Below are positions 32,501 to 42,498 of a stretch of DNA of 64,000 nt, piece after piece. Each line of letters opens with the position of its first letter. Positions within the stretch are counted from its first letter, which is position 1. The notes under the pieces are model-generated. The model was not told the origin of the DNA. It ran no database searches and saw nothing but the letters and a program-made list of their open reading frames with translations. Both the position numbers and the translations under genes were made by a program. Source of the DNA: Echeneis naucrates (taxonomy: Eukaryota; Chordata; Actinopteri; Carangiformes; Echeneidae); the NCBI RefSeq assembly GCF_900963305.1, contig NC_042524.1, positions 384,501-448,500 of the forward strand, given 5' to 3'.

Positions 32501-35173
32501 GTCTCTGGTCTCTGGTCTCTGGTCTCTGGTCTGTCTCTGGTCTGGTCTCTGGTCTCTGGTCTGGTCTCTGGTCTCTGGTCTCTGGTCTGGTCTCTGGCTC
32601 TGGTCTCTGGTCTCTGGTCTGGTCTGGTCTCTGGTCTGGTCTCTGGTTCTGTCTCTGGTCTCTGGTCTGGTCTCTGGTCTGGTCTCTGGTCTCTGGTCTG
32701 GTCTCTGGTCTCTGGTCTCTGGTCTCTGGTCTCTGGTCTCTGGTCTGGTCTCTGGTCTCTGGTCTCTGGTCTCTGGTCTCTGGTCTGGTGTTTGGTCTCT
32801 GGTCTCTGGTCTCTGGTCTCTGGTCTGGTCTCTGGTCTGGTCTCTGGTCTGGTCTCTGGTCTCTGGTCTCTGGTCTCTGGTCTCTGGTCTCTGGTCTGGT
32901 CTCTGGTCTGGTCTCTGGTCTGGTCTCTGGTCTCTGGTCTCTGGTCTCTGGTCTGGTCTCTGGTCTCTGGTCTCTGGTCTCTGGTCTCTGGTCTGGTCTC
33001 TGGTCTGGTCTCTGGTCTCTGGTCTCTGGTCTCTGGTCTGGTCTCTGGTCTCTGGTCTCTGGTCTCTGGTCTGGTCTCTGGTCTGGTCTCTGGTCTCTGG
33101 TCTCTGGTCTCTGGTCTGGTCTCTGGTCTCTGGTCTCTGGTCTCTGGTCTGGTCTCTGGTCTCTGGTCTCTGGTCTCTGGTCTCTGGTCTGGTCTCTGGT
33201 CTCTGGTCTCAGGTCTCTGGTCTGGTCTCTGGTCTGGTCTCTGGTCTGGTCTCTGGTCTCTGGTCTCTGGTCTGGTCTCTGGTCTCTGGTCTCTGGTCTG
33301 GTCTCTGGTCTGGTCTCTGGTCTCTGATCTCTGGTCTCTGGTCTGGTCTCTGGTCTCTGGTCTCTGGTCTGGTCTCTGGTCTCTGGTCTCTGGTCTCTGG
33401 TCTGGTCTCTGGTCTGGTCTGGTCTGGTCTCTGGTCTGGTCTCTGGTCTCTGGTCTCTGGTCTCTGGTCTGGTCTCTGGTCTGGTCTCTGGTCTCTGGTC
33501 TGGTGTCTGGTCTCTGGTCTCTGTCTGGTCTCTGTCTGGTCTCTGTCTGGTCTCTGTCTGGTCTCTGTCTGGTCTCTGTCTGGTCTCTGTCTGGTCTCTG
33601 TCTGGTCTCTGTCTGGTCTCTGTCTGGTCTCTGTCTGGTCTCTGTCTGGTCTCTGTCTGGTCTCTGTCTGGTCTCTGGTCTCTGGTTGTCCTGGTCTCTG
33701 GTCTGGTTCATCTGGTCCGCTGATCTCTGGTCTCTGGTCCTGGTCTCTGGTCCTCTGGTGCTCTGGTCCTGGGTCTCTGGTCTCTGGTCTCCTGGTCTCT
33801 GGTCTGGTCTCTGGTCTTGGTCCTGGTCCTGGTCCTCTGGTGCTGGGTCTCTGTCTCTGGTCTCTGGTCTCTGGTCTCTGATCTCTGGTCTCTGGTCGGG
33901 TCTCTGGTCTCTGGTCTCTAGTCTCTGGTCTGGTCTCTGGTCTGGTCTGTCTGGTTCCTGGTCTCTGGCTCTGGTCTCTGGTCTCTGATCTCTGGTGTCT
34001 GGTATCTGGTCTGGTGTTTGGTCTCTGTTCTCTGGTCTCTGTTCTCTGGTCTGTCTGGTTTGGTCGGGTCTGCTCTCTGGGTCTGCGGCTCGGTCTCTGG
34101 TCTCTGGTCCTGGTCTCTGGTCTGGTCTGGTCTGGTCCTGGTCTGGTCTCTGGTCTCCTGATCTCTGGTGTCTGGTATCTGGTCTGGTGGTTTGGTCTCT
34201 GGTCTGGTCTCTGGTCTGGTCTCTGGTCTCGTCTGGTCTCTGGTCTGTCTCGGTCTGGTCTCTGGTCTCTGGTCTCTGGTCTCTGATCTCTGGTGTCTGG
34301 TATCTGGTCTGGTCTCTGGTCTCTGGTCTCTGGTCTGGTATCTGGTCTGGTCTCTGGTCTCTGGTCTCTGGTCTGGTCTCTGGTCTGGTCACTGGTCTCT
34401 GGTCTCTGGTCTCTGGTCTCTGGTCTGGTCTCTGGTCTCTGGTCTCTGGTCTCTGGTCTGGTCTCTGGTCTGGTCTCTGGTCTGGTCTCTGGTCTCTGAT
34501 CTCTGGTGTCTGGTATCTGGTCTGGTCTCTGGTCTCTGGTCTCTGGTCTGGTCTCTGGTCTCTGGTCTCTGGTCTCTGGTCTCTGGTCTGGTCTCTGGTC
34601 TGGTCTCTGGTCTCTGGTCTCTGGTCTCTGGTCTGGTCTCTGGTCTCTGGTCTCTGGTCTGGTCTCTGGTCTGGTCTCTGGTCTCTGGTCTCTGGTCTCT
34701 GGTCTGGTCTCTGGTCTCTGGTCTCTGGTCTCTGGTCTGGTCTCTGGTCTCTGGTCTCTGGTCTCTGGTCTCTGGTCTGGTCTCTGGTCTCTGGTCTCTG
34801 GTCTCTGGTCTGGTCTCTGGTCTGGTCTCTGGTCTCTGGTCTCTGGTCTCTGGTCTCTGGTCTCTGGTCTGGTCTCTGGTCTCTGGTCTCTGGTCTGGTC
34901 TCTGGTCTGGTCTCTGGTCTCTGGTCTCTGGTCTCTGGTCTGGTCTCTGGTCTGGTCTGGTCTCTGGTCTCTGGTCTCTGGTCTCTGGTCTCTGGTCTCT
35001 GGTCTCTGGTCTGGTCTCTGGTCTGGTCTCTGGTCTCTGGTCTCTGGTCTCTGGTCTCTGGTCTGGTCTCTGGTCTCTGGTCTCACCGTGGTGCTGATGG
35101 CGAGCGGCAGCAGGAGAAACGGGCTGCAGACGAGGATGACAACGCCTTTTAACCTCCAGACCTGCCGCAACAT
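21993..35173 (-). CDS. slc13a5: Sodium-coupled citrate/dicarboxylate carrier (SLC13A5 type)
   Basis: Thirteen exons in phase give 628 residues: 35087-35173, 26381-26509, 25325-25461, 25019-25230, 24644-24808, 24365-24548, 24146-24268, 23862-24074, 23156-23247, 22960-23081, 22730-22891, 22504-22635 and 21993-22121. Family motifs include [28 protein letters not shown], the sodium/substrate motif SNT (135-137) in [11 protein letters not shown], the matching SNV (527-529) in [13 protein letters not shown], and [14 protein letters not shown]. The protein takes up citrate or other dicarboxylates with sodium at the plasma membrane. SLC13A2 is an alternative by sequence; the MED31 neighbour and the WANV C-terminus favour A5. 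The loop between TM4 and TM5 (about 150-270) is some 60 residues longer than in human SLC13A5. An in-frame ATG at 35200 could add nine residues. Intron 1 is 8.6 kb, almost all minisatellite. Confidence 0.88.
23110..23152. repeat. TG microsatellite at the exon 9 donor of slc13a5
   Basis: On the gene strand the donor reads GTAAC and runs straight into an AC-dinucleotide tract, so the tract length sits a few bases from the 5' splice site. Confidence 0.85.
25570..26238. repeat. Minisatellite, 10-bp unit GAGTTAAACT (about 65 copies)
   Basis: Ten-base units alternate between GAGTTAAACT and GAATTAAACT, with TTAGACT and TTGAACT variants, in intron 2 of slc13a5. Larger blocks recur, for example the GATAAACTGAGTTAGACTG stretch near 25910 and again near 26060. 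The last 100 bp are less regular. Confidence 0.95.
26346..26372. repeat. TG microsatellite beside the exon 2 donor of slc13a5
   Basis: About 13 TG units on the plus strand. On the gene strand this is an AC tract nine bases after the end of exon 2. Confidence 0.9.
26518..26577. repeat. CA microsatellite beside the exon 2 acceptor of slc13a5
   Basis: About 28 CA units on the plus strand. On the gene strand this is a TG tract ending in GCGTGCTGCAG at the acceptor, so the tract takes the place of a normal polypyrimidine run. Confidence 0.9.
27056..35086. repeat. 8-kb minisatellite of TGGTCTC and TGGTC units
   Basis: About 8,030 bp made almost wholly of the heptamer TGGTCTC and the pentamer TGGTC in varying order, of the order of 1,200 units. 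The plus strand has almost no adenine except in rare GATCTC and GTATC variants. It fills intron 1 of slc13a5 and ends at its exon 1 donor, where the final GGTCTCACC supplies the GTGAGACC splice site. Variant units (TGTGG, TCTTG, GTGTC, GTTTGG) mark sub-blocks. The very long reading frames here, with Ser-Gly-Leu-Trp on plus and Arg-Pro-Glu-Thr-Asp-Gln on minus, are repeat products. Confidence 0.97.
33517..33675. repeat. Uniform 11-bp sub-array inside the 8-kb array
   Basis: About 13 successive identical units GTCTCTGTCTG. This is the only long perfectly regular stretch of the array and appears to be a recent expansion of one variant. The array is more degenerate just to its right, about 33680-34260. 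Confidence 0.9.
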
Positions 35174-35472
35174 TTTCACCCTCAGAGGAAGAACGGACAT
35201 GATGAAGATGATGAAGACGAAGAGTCAGTGTAACTCCGACAGAGAAGATCTGAGGATCAGACTCGTATCGCGGCCGCTCACAGTCTGTCTGCTGTTCCCT
35301 CTGTTACTACATATTAACTTTCCACACACACACTCTGCCCCTGCACACTTTCCAAACTCCCAGCAGAGTAAACACAGAGCAGGAAATCCGATCAATTTGC
35401 GTCAGGACGGACTCACCTTTATCTTCCTGTTCTTTCTCTGCCGACATAGTCCTTCAAAGCCCAAAACCATCA

Positions 35473-36373
35473 ACTAAAGCCCTCAGATTAAAGCCCTCAG
35501 ATTAAAACCCTCAGATTAAAGCCCTCAGATTAAAACCATCAGATTAAAGCCCTCAGATTAAAGCCCTCAGATTAAAGCCCTCAGATTAAAGCCCTCAGAT
35601 TAAAACCCTCAGATTAAAACCCTCATATTAAAACCATCAGATTAAAGCCCTCAGATTAAAACCCTCAGATTAAAGCCCTCAGATTAAAACCATCAGATTA
35701 AAGCCCTCAGATTAAAACCCTCAGATTAAAGCCCTCAGATTAAAACCCTCATATTAAAACCATCAGATTAAAGCCCTCAGATTAAAGCCCTCAGATTAAA
35801 GCCCTCAGATTAAAGCCCTCAGATTAAAACCATCAGATTAAAGCCCTCAGATTAAAACCCTCAGATTAAAGCCCTCAGATTAAAACCCTCATATTAAAAC
35901 CATCAGATTAAAGCCCTCAGATTAAAGCCCTCAGATTAAAACCATCAGATTAAAGCCCTCAGATTAAAGCCCTCAGATTAAAACCATCAGATTAAAGCCC
36001 TCAGATTAAAACCCTCATATTAAAACCATCAGATTAAAGCCCTCAGATTAAAGCCCTCAGATTAAAGCCCTCAGATTAAAGACTTCAGATTAAAACCCTC
36101 ATATTAAAACCATCAGATTAAAGCCCTCAGATTAAAGCCCTCAGATTAAAGCCCTCAGATTAAAACCATCAGATTAAAGCCCTCAGATTAAAGCCCTCAG
36201 ATTAAAGACTTCAGATTAAAACCCTCATATTAAAACCATCAGATTAAAGCCGTCAGATTAAAGCCCTCAGATTAAAGCCCTCAGATTAAAGCCCTCAGAT
36301 TAAAGCCCTCAGATTAAAACCCTCAGATTAAAACCCTCAGATTAAAGCCCTCAGATTAAAGCCCTCAGATTAA
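35473..36373. repeat. Minisatellite, 14-bp unit AGATTAAAGCCCTC (about 64 copies)
   Basis: Fourteen-base units with AAACCCTC, AAACCATC, ATATTAAA and GACTTC variants that recur as multi-unit blocks. It begins about 300 bp upstream of the slc13a5 start codon, so it lies in that gene's 5' flank. Confidence 0.95.
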
Positions 36374-36420
36374 CTTTAACTTTGCCCTAACCCCAGCTGA
36401 TTCTCTCTGATCAGTTCACA

Positions 36421-36470
36421 CTCTGAATGTTTCCTTCTTTTCCAAAGAAAAGTTCCTCTCGTGTGTTTGG
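36421..36470 (+). repeat. Dispersed repeat family B, copy 1
   Basis: CTCTGAATGTTTCCTT followed by CCAAAGAAAAGTTCCTCTC and GTGTTTGG. It matches 50077-50125 over about 50 bp and, in part, 57770-57794, all in the same orientation. Confidence 0.65.
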
Positions 36471-36773
36471 TTCGTTCTCGAGCTTTAGATTTCTGCCAAT
36501 GTGTATTTTTGCATCATTACTGCTCCAAAGAACGAGCAGAACTGGTCAGATAAACTTCAGATGAGCTCCAGCAGAACACAAACACATGAGAGGAACTCGT
36601 ATTAACTTTCCTCCTTTATTTTGCTTCTTCTCTCGTCTCTCCATCTTGTTCCTCCCTCCCTCTGATGTCTCTCCTCACTTTCGTCGTCTCCATGTTTGTT
36701 CTCGATCTCCTGCTGTTTGGAGGAGATGGAGTCTTCTTACATCCAGCTGAGTCGGACAAAGACAGTCTGTCCA

Positions 36774-36962
36774 GGAGACACGGATCTGTCCGAGAGACAC
36801 GGATCTGTCCGAGAGACACGGATCTGTCCAGGAGACACGGATCTGTCCGAGAGACACGGATCTGTCCGAGAGACACGGATCTGTTCAGGAGACACGGATC
36901 TGTCCAGGAGACACGGATCTGTCCAGGAGACACGGATCTGTCCAGGAGACACGGATCTGTCA
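36774..36962. repeat. Minisatellite, 19-bp unit (about 10 copies)
   Basis: Units ACACGGATCTGTCCGAGAG and ACACGGATCTGTCCAGGAG. The two versions are partly sorted: mostly CCGAGAG on the left and CCAGGAG on the right. Confidence 0.95.
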
Positions 36963-38411
36963 GACAAACTGAAATGAATAAACTAATAATAATTCTTATT
37001 TTGTATAAATTTATTTTTCTGATGTTAAAGATGACAGTTCTTCATTTTTGACCTTTAAACTTTCCACAGCCAGGAAGTGAAAACCAGGAAGTGTTCAAAT
37101 CATCTGGTTTCTGATTGGCTGAGCGAGGAGGTGGTGTTCATCTGAAAAGCTTTGCTGCCATCTTCTGTCCAGTCCGATGACCTCACCGGACGCCGTTCAG
37201 CTTACAGGAGGCCGATGGAGCTGAACTCTTTAAGAGCTCTTTGTGTTTTTCATTTTTAAAAAGTCTCCTTGAATTCAGACTCAGCTGATTCCATCCGTCT
37301 CTGATTCCGTCTCTGTGGTCAGCCCACCTGAGTTAACGCTGATCAGGTCTCAGATTCTGGTCCAGGTCCTGGACGAATTAAAACCTCATCAGGTGTCATC
37401 AGAGCAGCAGAGCCCAATCTGAGTAACCACGGTGACCAAAGCGCATTGGTGTAACCATGACAACGAAGGTACAGAACAAAGGGATGCTGTCTCTGTGGGT
37501 GGTCCAGACTGGTTGATTCTCTGGTGTGTTTGTTTTCCTGACAGGCGTCTCTGGGAATCAGTCCTGGACCTTTGAGAACCTGAGACAGGTAAAGGTGTTT
37601 CATTTGGTGGCTGAAGAAGTGCCTCTTTTTTCTGACGTGTCTTTGTTTTTACTTTGCGTGGTCCGGGGTTGATCATTAACCTGCCAGCAGGGGGGCTGGG
37701 TCTGGGCACTATATTGTCCAGCTTAGAGAAACCTGGACTTATCTGTCTTTACTCTTATTTTATTTCTCTCCCCTTTTACTCCCCTTAGTTTCTTGTCGTC
37801 CGTCTCCACAACAGACACAGACCAGGTGAGTTTGGACCACCAAACCTTCTTCAGGGCTCCACAGTCTGTCTGCTGCCGATCGTTTGCAGCGCTGCTAAAA
37901 TCATCTGCAGTTACAGAAATTCAACCAGTCAGAGAAAATGTTTGGGACTCGTTGGATCTGTGGACGTCCAACAGGAGAGACGGACCCGTGTCCTTCGGAG
38001 GATTCTGTGTATTCAGTTCAGTTCAGCTCAGCCACAAAAAGGTTCTGAAACAGTAACCTTTGGTCTCCAGGTAAACACAGCGGCCATGTTTGAAACCTCA
38101 AGTGACTCTGCAGCGGCAGCGATAGATCAGAGCTCTGTTCTGCTCCTGACCCCCAGAGGAGGAACCATAACTGTCCTGACCCGTCTCCTCCAGCAGAACC
38201 CACCAGGTCCAGTTCTCCTTCTTCACTGAAGATCCTGACTAGAAGACAGTTTATCAAAGATCAGAACACAGAAGATGGAACTCTCTTTAAAATGTGTCTC
38301 ATGTCCTTGATGCTGTCTTAATGATGATGATGATGATGATGGTGATGAAGATAATGATGATGATGATGACGAAGATGATGTCTCTGTGTTTTTCAGGCTG
38401 GTTGTTTGGAA
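36963..38411 (+). other. Upstream region of serpinf2
   Basis: Splice-like boundaries, such as AGACAG then GTAAAG near 37589 and the acceptor TTTTTCAG near 38397, point to one or more leader exons. A GAT-type microsatellite lies at about 38319-38378. No coding ORF with family resemblance was seen. Confidence 0.4.
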
Positions 38412-40963
38412 ATGAAGCTGTGTCTTCTCCTCCTCTCGCTGTGTCAGTTCGGATTAGCTGTAAGCATAACTAACGTTCAAAAATTCTGTGTCTGACTTCA
38501 TGTGAGTTTGTTTTGAGACACTGATCCGTCGGTCTTCGTGTCCTCAGGAGGAACCCGGTTCAGCAGCTCCGAATCGCTCTGACGCTTTAGATGACGACGA
38601 AGACATGGCAGACTCGGCTCACAGCTGTACAGGAAGGCGGGTGTTCAGCCATGAAGAACGCCGGGCGATAGGTGGCGCCGTAGAGCGGCTGGGTTTACAG
38701 CTGCTGGAAAATCTTCCCATTGGTCCACAGCAGCCCAATGTCGTCCTATCACCTCTCAGCGTGGCCTTTGGCCTCGCCCAGCTTACCTTAGGTCAGTCAG
38801 AGGTCTCATTTCCGTTCATATCAACACTGAGTCCAGACTGGAGTGGGCTGGTTCTGGTCAGGACCATTTAAAGAACCCAGAGGTTTTTTTTGAATGGCTG
38901 CTTCATCCTCCTCAGTGGCCTCCTCATGAGCCGAAACCTGAGATGTTCTATGAAATAAGAAGCTGAGCCCATGATGACAAGGAAAAACACACATTCATCA
39001 GAAACATCATGAAGGCTAACTTTTTCTCTCAGGCGCTCATGGTGAGACGGAAAAGCTGCTGCTGAGGAGTCTTCATGCCGACACAGTTCCCTGTTACCAT
39101 CAGATCCTGGGGAGCCTTGTGCCTCATTTCAGCAACACCTCGTTGGACGTGGCGACTCGTATGTACCTGAGACCAGGTAAGACTGAGTGTTGAGCTGCTG
39201 ATGGTTTCTGAGAGCTAGCGGTCCTGTAATCACAGTTCTCCCTTTTCCATGTTCTTCCTCTTCTTCAGGGTTTGAAGTGAAGTTGTCGTTCATCGAGGAC
39301 TCTCTGTCCAGGTCCTAACCTCCGTCACGTCAGAAAAATTGAGGGCAGTTTCCTTTAATCCAAGGAAAAGCTGCAGAGTTTAGAGTTAAACAGACATTCA
39401 AGGCTGAATGGACAACAGATGTGATGAAGCATGGTAGCGACACCTGCTGGTCATAATGGGAATGACCTGGCCCAGAATCAGGATCCATCAGACTGTCAGA
39501 TAAGAACTTGCTGAACAGAAAATAAAAACAGACATTTTTCCTTCATCTCTATCGTTTTTTGTTTTTTTTCAGGTACCAATCCCTACCGGTCCCTCTGGTC
39601 TCTGTGGAAGAAGTCAACCAATGGGTGGAGAACGTCACTAAAGGTCACATCCCCAACTTCCTGGAGAGTATTCCTCATGATGTGGTGCTGATGCTCATGA
39701 ACGCCGTGTACTTCAAAGGTGAACAGAGAGACATTAAGGTAGATGGATGGAACCTGAAAAAGGCTCTTATGGTTCCCTCTGTGTTCGTCAGGTGAATGGC
39801 AGACCCAATTTGACCCCTCCGTGACCTCTAAGGGAGTGTTCTACCTGGACAGCCAAAACTCAGTGTCAGTAGACATGATGAAGTCGGCTCATTATCCTCT
39901 CCGTCTGCTGGACGACCCGGAGCTGGAGGCTCAGGTAGCTCCGAGCAGAACCAACGCTTCTGCATACTAATGTTTCTGTTGTAGATGGTCCAACCCCTGG
40001 AGACAAGGAAAGGAGGGGTTGCTGACGGTGGTCCATCATAAATATCTTTATGTCCCACACAGATTATTTTTGTATTTTTATTTCATGTTTTTCTGATGAA
40101 GCTGTTTCTGTTTCTCAGGTCGCCAGTTTTCCCTTCAAGGGAAACACCACTTTCCTGGTCGTCCAGCCGCTGCTTGGCAGGAGAAACGTGTCATCTGTGC
40201 TTTCCAAGCTGAACATCTCCGACCTCTACAGACGTCTACCTCAGGAGAAACGGATGCAGGTCAACTTACCGAGGGTGAAGCTGCAGTACCGGCAGGAGCT
40301 CCAGGAGGCGCTGTCCAGTTTGGGTGAGTCAGCGGTCAGGATGTATGTTTGGGAGAAACCACACAGACTCCATGTTGATGATGTCACTTTCAATCAGCTT
40401 AGTCCAAATACGTGCTCTGAACTTCCATCTCACTGAACGGACCAATCGCTGTCTTCCTCTTCTGTCCATCAGGCCTCAGCTCTCTGTTTTCAGGCCCTGA
40501 CCTCTCTGGGATTTCTGACCGGCCCCTGCGTGTGACGGGTGTCCGCCATGCCAGCACTGTGGAGCTCAGCGAGGAAGGTGTGGAGGCGTCCGCCACCACC
40601 GTCGTCACCTCCATGCGCTCCGTGTCCTTGTTCTCAGTCAACTCCCCCTTCGTTTTCACCCTTGTCGATGATGCCTCCTTGACGCCCCTCTTCATGGGCG
40701 TCGTCACCAACCCCGCCCCTGATAACGCCCCCATGCTCAACGACGACCCCCACAGCAACGTCACAATGAGCGACCAACCAGTGACAAACAGTCACATAAA
40801 TAGGCAACAATGCAGCGAGGCTGCAGGGGGCAGCAGCACGACGCCGTGCACCACCGCCTTCGGTCAGGATGAGCAGCTGCTGGCTGCCAACGGACTGGGT
40901 GGGGTCGACGGGGGGGAGACGGACGAAGACACGTCCAAATCACAACACTGTGTTCCCGCCTGA
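38412..40963 (+). CDS. serpinf2: Alpha-2-antiplasmin (serpin F2)
   Basis: Eight coding exons in phase give 487 residues (human 491): 38412-38459, 38548-38791, 39033-39176, 39269-39311, 39573-39718, 39792-39934, 40119-40323 and 40473-40963. Exon one is a signal peptide (MKLCLLLLSLCQFGLA). The serpin body shows NVVLSPLSVAFGLAQLTLG, EEVNQWVENVTKGHIPNFL and VVLMLMNAVYFKGEW. The reactive loop runs ELSEEGVEASATTVVTSMR then SVSLFSVNSPF. Its Arg (373) aligns with the human scissile Arg, with Ser instead of Met after it. Human antiplasmin is a plasma inhibitor of plasmin, made in liver. As in human there is a C-terminal extension beyond the serpin fold (about 406-487), but it holds one lysine only. 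The exon 4 donor, GTCCTA after 39311, is weak. The gene is in tandem with serpinf1, same strand. Confidence 0.93.
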
Positions 40964-40990
40964 ATGTCCAAATCTTAAAACAGTTTGGGA

Positions 40991-40996
40991 AATAAA
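40991..40996 (+). terminator. Poly(A) signal of serpinf2
   Basis: AATAAA 28 bases after the stop codon. Confidence 0.65.
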
Positions 40997-42089
40997 TTTG
41001 TTCTCTTTCTTGCTGAGATTTGTCAGATCTGGTGCTCATGAATATAAAGCAGCGACTGCTTAGCTTAGCTTAGCTTAGCATTAAGACCATTAAAACAAAG
41101 AGGAGGAGCTAGCTGAAGGTCGCAGCGTCTGTTCACCAGCACCAGATAAACACATTTTATGTTTTTATTTAGTCTCAGGTGATTTTCTGCAAGAATGTGA
41201 ACGAGCTCTTTTTCTCAGATGGAGGAACGTTTGTGGACAAACAGCCCGCGGCTGTGTGGTTGAAAAAAAAAAACAAAACAAAAATTCACTGCAAATGATA
41301 GTGATCAGCATCTAGTGTTACACAAAAGACCCAACAATTAGACAAAGTAAAAGCTCAGATTCAGTAGATTGTTTCAGCTTTCTGATGAGATACTTCAAAT
41401 GTCAGAAGAACAAAAGTGTGCACCGTCTCAGAAACAGTCCCACAATGTTTTCTCCTCATTTTATCCACAATGTGATGCTTTTAATTTCATATTCAGCCAC
41501 CACAATAAAGTGTTGACACAACAGTGTAATTGCACTGTGGGAAAGAGTTGGAGTCATTACTTTGGATTTGTTTGGAGGTCTTTGACTCACTTGGAGAAAA
41601 GTTAAAGTCTGTTTTATCTTCCTTTATTTTTATGAACTCAGCAGTGGATCAAGGTTCCTGCAGCAATTCCCAGGATCCTTTGGGGCTCCCAGAGGATCCT
41701 GGAGGGTGTGGCCGACTCATGGGGGGCCTGCAGCTGAATTCTTTGGGGGTTCTACAGATAAACTTCTTTCAGGGTTCTGAACAGAGTTCCTTTTTGTGGT
41801 TCTGCTTCTGGGGATCCTTTCAGAGGACCCTTCGGAACATGTTCTCCAAAACATTTCCAATAAATCAGTTTGATCGAGCTGAATGTGAAAACCTCAGCAG
41901 TTCAGTGTCTGAGCGGATCGATCAGGTTTAATGTTTAATGATTATCGACACATCAGATTAAAAATTATCAGGTGAGCGCGTGGTGGTCTGCTCGGTCCAG
42001 AATCCGAACCTGTTCTGCATGAAATTCAATCCGTTTGTCGGAATAATCCAAACGGATCGGATCAATCCGGACTCTGGTCTTCAGTGTTG
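40997..42089. other. Spacer between serpinf2 and serpinf1
   Basis: No exon was recognised. It includes a short TTAGC tandem near 41058-41082. Confidence 0.5.
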
Positions 42090-42280
42090 GATCTGATCCG
42101 GACCGCAGCGTCTGCTTCTCACGCGCGCTCCCGACGCTCTGCTGGCAGCTGGGCGCGCCGCCGTGGGCGCCGAGCCAGGAGGCGTCGGCGGATCGAAGTC
42201 TGGTCTGGTCTGATCCGGTCTGGTCTGCAGAGACTCTGACAGACGCTGACAGAGGAGGACGGTCCGGGAGCAGAGCTGAG
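42090..42280 (+). promoter_or_regulatory. CpG-rich promoter and leader exon of serpinf1
   Basis: A strongly CpG-rich segment including CACGCGCGCTC ends at GCAGAGCTGAG with the donor GTGAGT at 42281. The next acceptor on this strand is the one two bases before the serpinf1 ATG (TTTCAG at 43594), so this fits an untranslated first exon. Confidence 0.55.
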
Positions 42281-42498
42281 GTGAGTCCGCTTCTTTCTGC
42301 AAAACTTTCCCTTTTCTGCCAAAACCGGGACGAACTCGAACCTCCATCCGATTCTGAGCTGGTTCCGGTCCTGGAGCCGGTCTGAACTTTGAGGTCGTGA
42401 CCTTTCAAAGTGCCTGATGTGATGTCACAGGGTCGTGAGCAGCCAATGAGAAACAGTCCTGTTTATATCTGGAACAAGTCCCTGCAGAACTCAGCAGG

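Noticed and set aside
27034-34392. A 2,452-residue open frame on minus and frames of up to 1,296 residues on plus as repeat-protein genes
   Set aside because: They coincide with the TGGTCTC/TGGTC array, are open in several frames and on both strands, and have no signal, domain or splice structure of their own. The absence of stops follows from the unit sequence.
35473-36373. CRISPR-like regular direct repeats
   Set aside because: Units are contiguous with no unique spacers and the genome is a vertebrate; this is an ordinary minisatellite. The same applies to the other arrays.
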